Shown here: piece after piece, positions 4,991 to 6,586 of the stretch | Layout: the number at the start of each line of letters is the position of its first letter | How positions within the stretch are numbered: position 1 is the first letter of the stretch | Source: Acidimicrobiaceae bacterium | GTDB lineage: Bacteria; Actinomycetota; Acidimicrobiia; Acidimicrobiales; RAAP-2 | Length of the DNA: 6,586 nt | Reading direction: 5' to 3' | NCBI GenBank assembly: GCA_003164275.1 | Contig: PLSY01000209.1 | Coordinates: 1-6,586, forward strand | The notes under the pieces: model-generated | Told to the model about the DNA's origin: nothing | What the model saw: the letters and a program-made list of their open reading frames with translations, nothing else | Database searches by the model: none | Made by a program: the position numbers and the translations under genes

Positions 4991-5545
4991 CTACAGCAGG
5001 TGGACGGCGGCTTCCAGAAGCACGATCGTCACCCCGACCAGGACCAAGCCGGCGACATAGACGGCTCGGCGCACGGCTGAGACGCCCAAGCCCCCGGTGG
5101 TCCCGATGCCCACGACGGCCAGGGCCAGTACGCCGACGACGTCGGCCACGACGAACGCCGTGCGCACCTCGAACAGGTGGATGCCGGACAGGACAAACAC
5201 GATGGTGGCCGGAAGGGCCGCCAACAGGATGGCCCAGGACGTACGCAGTTGATAGACCACGTCGGCCATGCGCAGCTCCAGGCGCTGCCAGGAGCGCGTG
5301 GTGACGACATGGGAAAGCGAGTGGGCGAACCAGATGGCAACTGCGCCCACCACCACCACTCCGGCAGTGGTCAGGGCACCCGGATTGGACTCGAAGGTCA
5401 GCCCGGCGATGGCCACCAGCGTCGAGATCGTGCCGTAGACATAGTTGGCCAAAGGCTGGACCGCATGACTCTGGTGCCCGGTTGGCGAGTCCGGGGCCGA
5501 AGAGACGCTGGGATCGTCGGCGGGGCCGTCTTCCCCGTCAGTCAT
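4991..5545 (-). CDS. Five-helix integral membrane protein of unknown function
   Basis: The product has 184 residues from ATG 5545; the upstream AGAGGCGG is about 12 nt away, so the ribosome binding site is mediocre. Residues 1-30 are acidic, Ser/Pro/His-containing and probably disordered in the cytoplasm. Five hydrophobic segments follow at about 35-51, 59-76, 103-121, 127-149 and 161-181. Notable features are Y-V-Y-G-T-I-S-T-L-V (35-44) opening helix 1, W-F-A-H-S-L-S-H-V (72-80) ending helix 2 with two histidines spaced HxxxH, and R-T-S-W (101-104) before helix 3. The loop between helices 2 and 3 is charged (W-Q-R-L-E-L-R). It resembles small actinobacterial membrane proteins annotated only as hypothetical; no transporter or enzyme signature is visible. 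It is followed by the 106-residue membrane protein and preceded by nrdJ on the same strand, with a 134-bp gap holding terminator-like and leader structures. Coding status is firm; function is unknown. Confidence 0.88.
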   Translation of the reverse strand: MTDGEDGPADDPSVSSAPDSPTGHQSHAVQPLANYVYGTISTLVAIAGLTFESNPGALTTAGVVVVGAVAIWFAHSLSHVVTTRSWQRLELRMADVVYQLRTSWAILLAALPATIVFVLSGIHLFEVRTAFVVADVVGVLALAVVGIGTTGGLGVSAVRRAVYVAGLVLVGVTIVLLEAAVHLL

Positions 5546-5588
5546 GGACAGGGAACCGCCTCTGGCGCGACAGGTCTCCGGCCGGGAC

Positions 5589-5635
5589 GCAGACCCACCG
5601 GGTCGGCGATGGGCCCGATGGGTCTGCTGACCCGG
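5589..5635 (-). promoter_or_regulatory. Mutually exclusive stem-loops in the leader of the 184-residue membrane gene
   Basis: GCAGACCCA (5589-5597) pairs perfectly with TGGGTCTGC (5619-5627). The same bases can instead form GACCC/GGGTC (5592-5596 with 5600-5604) and GGGTC/GACCC (5620-5624 with 5629-5633), or CCGGGTC/GACCCGG (5598-5604 with 5629-5635). Four alternating GACCC/GGGTC elements therefore allow competing folds 44-90 nt upstream of the ATG at 5545. It may be an attenuator-like leader or simply part of the nrdJ 3' end. Confidence 0.35.
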
Positions 5636-5651
5636 CGGGGGTCATGTGTTG

Positions 5652-5681
5652 GAGGCCTGGTCGGTCGACCGGCCTCTTTTT
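5652..5681. terminator. Hairpin terminator abutting the nrdJ stop codon
   Basis: GAGGCC (5652-5657) pairs with GGCCTC (5671-5676). An inner stem GGTC/GACC (5659-5662 with 5667-5670) closes a 4-nt loop, and T5658 is bulged. On the + strand the stem is followed at once by five T (5677-5681), the canonical intrinsic-terminator layout. On the - strand, the direction of nrdJ, the hairpin starts 3 nt after the TAA but has no T tract. It may act as a tail-less nrdJ terminator and as a proper terminator of antisense transcripts. Confidence 0.6.
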
Positions 5682-6586
5682 AGGAGCACCCGCTGGTCGT
5701 GCCACAGCTCCCACAGACGTAGCAGGACCCGGCCCGCTGCATGGCATTCCCGCACTGGTAGCAGTAGGGAGCATCCCGCTGCTCGGCCCGCGGCAGCGGT
5801 TGGTCGCGCGGTGCCGACACCGGAGCGGCGGCGGCCGGCGGCTCGAGGTTCAGCTCGGGCGTGGCGCCGGCTTCAATCGTCGTGGCCACCATCGGGTCGA
5901 TCACCTCCAGGGCATCGACGTCATTCACGCCGACCGATGTCGTGGCCGTCTCTTCGACCCCCGGAAGGGTCGGCTGCATGCGCTCGGCCGTCGACAGCAC
6001 CCCGAGCTCGGCCCGCTCCTCGAGCGGCAGGTAGTCCACAGCCAGCCGGCGAAAGATGTAGTCGGCCAGGCTGGTGGCGATTCGCAGCTCCGGATCATCG
6101 GTGATGCCTGCCGGCTCGAAGCGCATGTTCGTGTACTTGCGCACATAGGTGGCGAGTGGGACGCCGTGCTGGAGCCCGAGGCTCACCGAGATCGAGAATG
6201 CGTCCATGATCCCGGCCAGGGTCGAGCCCTGCTTCGAGACCTTCATGAACACCTCGCCCGGACGACCGTCCTCGTACTCGCCGACGGTGACGTAGCCTTC
6301 GCAATCAGCCACCCTGAAGGCGAAGGTGGATGACTTCCGGCGCCGGGGCAGGCGCTCCCTCACGGCGCCGACGACGACCGTCTCGGCTGTGCGGACCTGC
6401 TCGTGAGCCAGGGCCGCCTCCAGCTCGGCGATCTTCTCGGATAGCTCACGGGCGTGGGCCTCGGCCTCGGAGCCGGCCGGCGCCTCTGCCTCGGCGTCCT
6501 TGTCGGCACCTTCCTTCTTGGTGGTGGAGAGGGGCTGGGCCACCTTGCAGTTGTCCCGGTAGATGGCGACGGCCTTGATGCCCATC
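5680..6586 (-). CDS. nrdJ: Adenosylcobalamin-dependent (class II) ribonucleotide reductase, C-terminal part
   Basis: The frame is open to the window edge and ends at TAA 5680-5682; the last 301 residues are present and the N-terminal catalytic barrel lies outside. Class II RNR reduces ribonucleotides to deoxyribonucleotides in the cytoplasm with a B12 thiyl-radical mechanism that needs no oxygen. Seen here (numbered from the first visible Met): G-I-K-A-V-A-I-Y-R-D (2-11) and QPLS at the end of the barrel; a charged Glu/Ala-rich, probably coiled-coil linker (about 30-70); the conserved block FRVADCEGYVTVGEYEDGRP, KVSKQGSTLAGIMDAF and TNMRFEPAGITDDPELR; a variable Pro/Ala-rich linker (about 205-270); and a cysteine tail with C275, C278, C288, C291, C294 and C300 ending G-T-T-S-G-C-S. 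That tail is typical of actinobacterial NrdJ and is thought to bind metal or relay reducing equivalents. Any B12 riboswitch would lie upstream, outside the window. Confidence 0.95.
   Translation of the reverse strand, partial: MGIKAVAIYRDNCKVAQPLSTTKKEGADKDAEAEAPAGSEAEAHARELSEKIAELEAALAHEQVRTAETVVVGAVRERLPRRRKSSTFAFRVADCEGYVTVGEYEDGRPGEVFMKVSKQGSTLAGIMDAFSISVSLGLQHGVPLATYVRKYTNMRFEPAGITDDPELRIATSLADYIFRRLAVDYLPLEERAELGVLSTAERMQPTLPGVEETATTSVGVNDVDALEVIDPMVATTIEAGATPELNLEPPAAAAPVSAPRDQPLPRAEQRDAPYCYQCGNAMQRAGSCYVCGSCGTTSGCS

Noticed and set aside
5482..6333. + strand open frame of 283 codons opposite nrdJ
   Set aside because: Antisense to clearly conserved NrdJ sequence and runs through the terminator hairpin; typical GC-rich shadow.
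1..6586. CRISPR array, insertion sequence, tRNA or rRNA
   Set aside because: No regularly spaced repeats, no transposase frame, no terminal inverted repeats and no tRNA TPsiC-type GGTTCGA arm in a cloverleaf context were seen by eye.

Overview
The window is GC-rich DNA from an actinobacterium. The best guess is a member of class Acidimicrobiia. This rests on codon bias, TTG/GTG starts, a leaderless-type promoter, a 'GDGGIFSFGDA' repeat protein, a DUF4012 protein, an actinobacterial (class E-like) sortase and a B12-dependent ribonucleotide reductase with the 'TSGCS' tail. The taxonomic call is inference; there is no rRNA or tRNA in the window.

Left part (1-2489): the 3' end of a secreted repeat protein (1-172, +) is followed by a short left-handed beta-helix acyltransferase (228-734, +). 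That enzyme resembles serine O-acetyltransferase, but its serine-binding residues are replaced and its C-terminus may be frameshifted. It converges with a 580-residue DUF4012 membrane-anchored protein (747-2489, -). Only 12 bp separate the two stop codons, and both stops lie in the arms of one small hairpin.

Middle (2490-4366): a roughly 196-bp divergent promoter region separates the DUF4012 gene from a sortase (2686-3597, +). The sortase has a -10 hexamer placed exactly for leaderless transcription. After 427 bp without a convincing gene comes a 113-residue convergent gene (4025-4366, -) with a signal peptide, an LPFTG sorting motif, a membrane helix and a five-arginine tail. It is an obvious candidate substrate of the neighbouring sortase. 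DUF4012, sortase and mini-LPFTG protein together look like a small cell-envelope locus.

Right part (4367-6586, all -): a structured, relatively AT-rich leader precedes the LPFTG gene. Next are a 106-residue protein with one C-terminal membrane helix (4588-4908), a 184-residue five-helix membrane protein (4991-5545), and the C-terminal 301 residues of adenosylcobalamin-dependent ribonucleotide reductase NrdJ (5680-6586, cut by the window edge). The 106-residue gene has a notable leader: a 14-bp tandem duplication and two nested micro-ORFs chained by 4-base stop/start overlaps. The nrdJ-to-membrane-protein gap holds a terminator-like hairpin and a set of mutually exclusive stems.

No CRISPR array, insertion sequence, tRNA or rRNA gene was seen.
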